Position numbers and translations under genes: made by a program. Below the pieces are notes generated by a model that saw nothing but the letters and a program-made list of their open reading frames with translations, was not told where the DNA came from and made no database searches. DNA of 6,781 bases from Eubacterium limosum. Lineage in GTDB: Bacteria; Bacillota; Clostridia; Eubacteriales; Eubacteriaceae. Below, in pieces: positions 6,754 through 6,781 of this stretch; position 1 is the stretch's first letter, and each line of letters opens with the position of its first letter. The stretch covers positions 1 to 6,781 of the forward strand of contig CAUEUD010000189.1 in the NCBI GenBank assembly GCA_959020865.1, given 5' to 3'.

Positions 6754-6781
6754 TAAAATTTTATCTAATTTTTTCTTTAGA

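Larger units (their letters stand above)
6620..6781. other. AT-rich region upstream of cas6 (operon control region)
   Basis: About 160 bases without an open reading frame of note, clearly richer in A and T than the genes. It should contain the promoter of the operon unless transcription starts beyond the right edge. It holds two interlocked inverted repeats, a 10-bp palindrome (GTAAATTTAC, 6729-6738), an 8-bp palindrome (AAAGCTTT, 6654-6661) and a repeat-like pair, described separately. No full CRISPR repeat array, tRNA or terminator is visible. Confidence 0.6.

Noticed and set aside
6739..6781. A true CRISPR array entering from the right edge
   Set aside because: Only one repeat-like 3' end is seen, its 5' half resembles no repeat I know, and no second exact copy lies in the window. 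I keep only the degenerate mini-array hypothesis.

Overview
The window holds most of one minus-strand operon for a type I-B CRISPR-Cas effector. Read in the direction of transcription (from high to low coordinates) the order is cas6, cas8b with an internal cas11b, cas7 (Csh2-like), cas5 and cas3. This is the usual effector order for subtype I-B. The genes are packed tightly: there are 14 nt between cas6 and cas8b, an 8 nt overlap between cas8b and cas7, 1 nt between cas7 and cas5, and a 14 nt overlap between cas5 and cas3. No open reading frame on the plus strand looks real; those present are shadows of the cas genes.

Layout: 1-2516 is cas3, an HD nuclease fused to a DExD/H helicase, whose C-terminus runs off the left edge. 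2503-3243 is cas5, 3245-4180 is cas7 and 4173-5912 is cas8b. 5927-6619 is cas6. About 160 bases of AT-rich DNA lie upstream of cas6 (6620-6781). They hold inverted repeats, a palindrome, a weak promoter candidate and CRISPR-repeat-like sequence. The adaptation genes (cas4, cas1, cas2) and the CRISPR array are not in the window; by family convention the adaptation genes would lie beyond position 1.

How it works (family knowledge): Cas6 cuts the array transcript into crRNAs. Cas8b, Cas7, Cas5 and the small subunit Cas11b form the Cascade surveillance complex on the crRNA. Cas3 is recruited to unwind and degrade bound DNA. The most instructive detail is a near-ideal Shine-Dalgarno (AAGGAGG, 7 nt spacing) inside cas8b in front of an in-frame ATG at 4577. 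It would produce a separate 134-residue C-terminal protein, the expected Cas11b small subunit.

The upstream region is the second place of interest. It carries two interlocked inverted repeats. It also has a stretch ending in ATGTAAAT on the transcribed strand, which resembles the 3' end of some clostridial I-B repeats. A second diverged copy lies 71 nt downstream. This could be a CRISPR-like RNA that represses the cas operon, but the evidence is short and AT-rich, so it is only a hypothesis.

Organism: strong GGAGG-type ribosome binding sites, moderate to low GC and a Csh-type I-B system suggest a Clostridia-class Firmicute, perhaps related to Eubacteriaceae. Genus cannot be read from this sequence.
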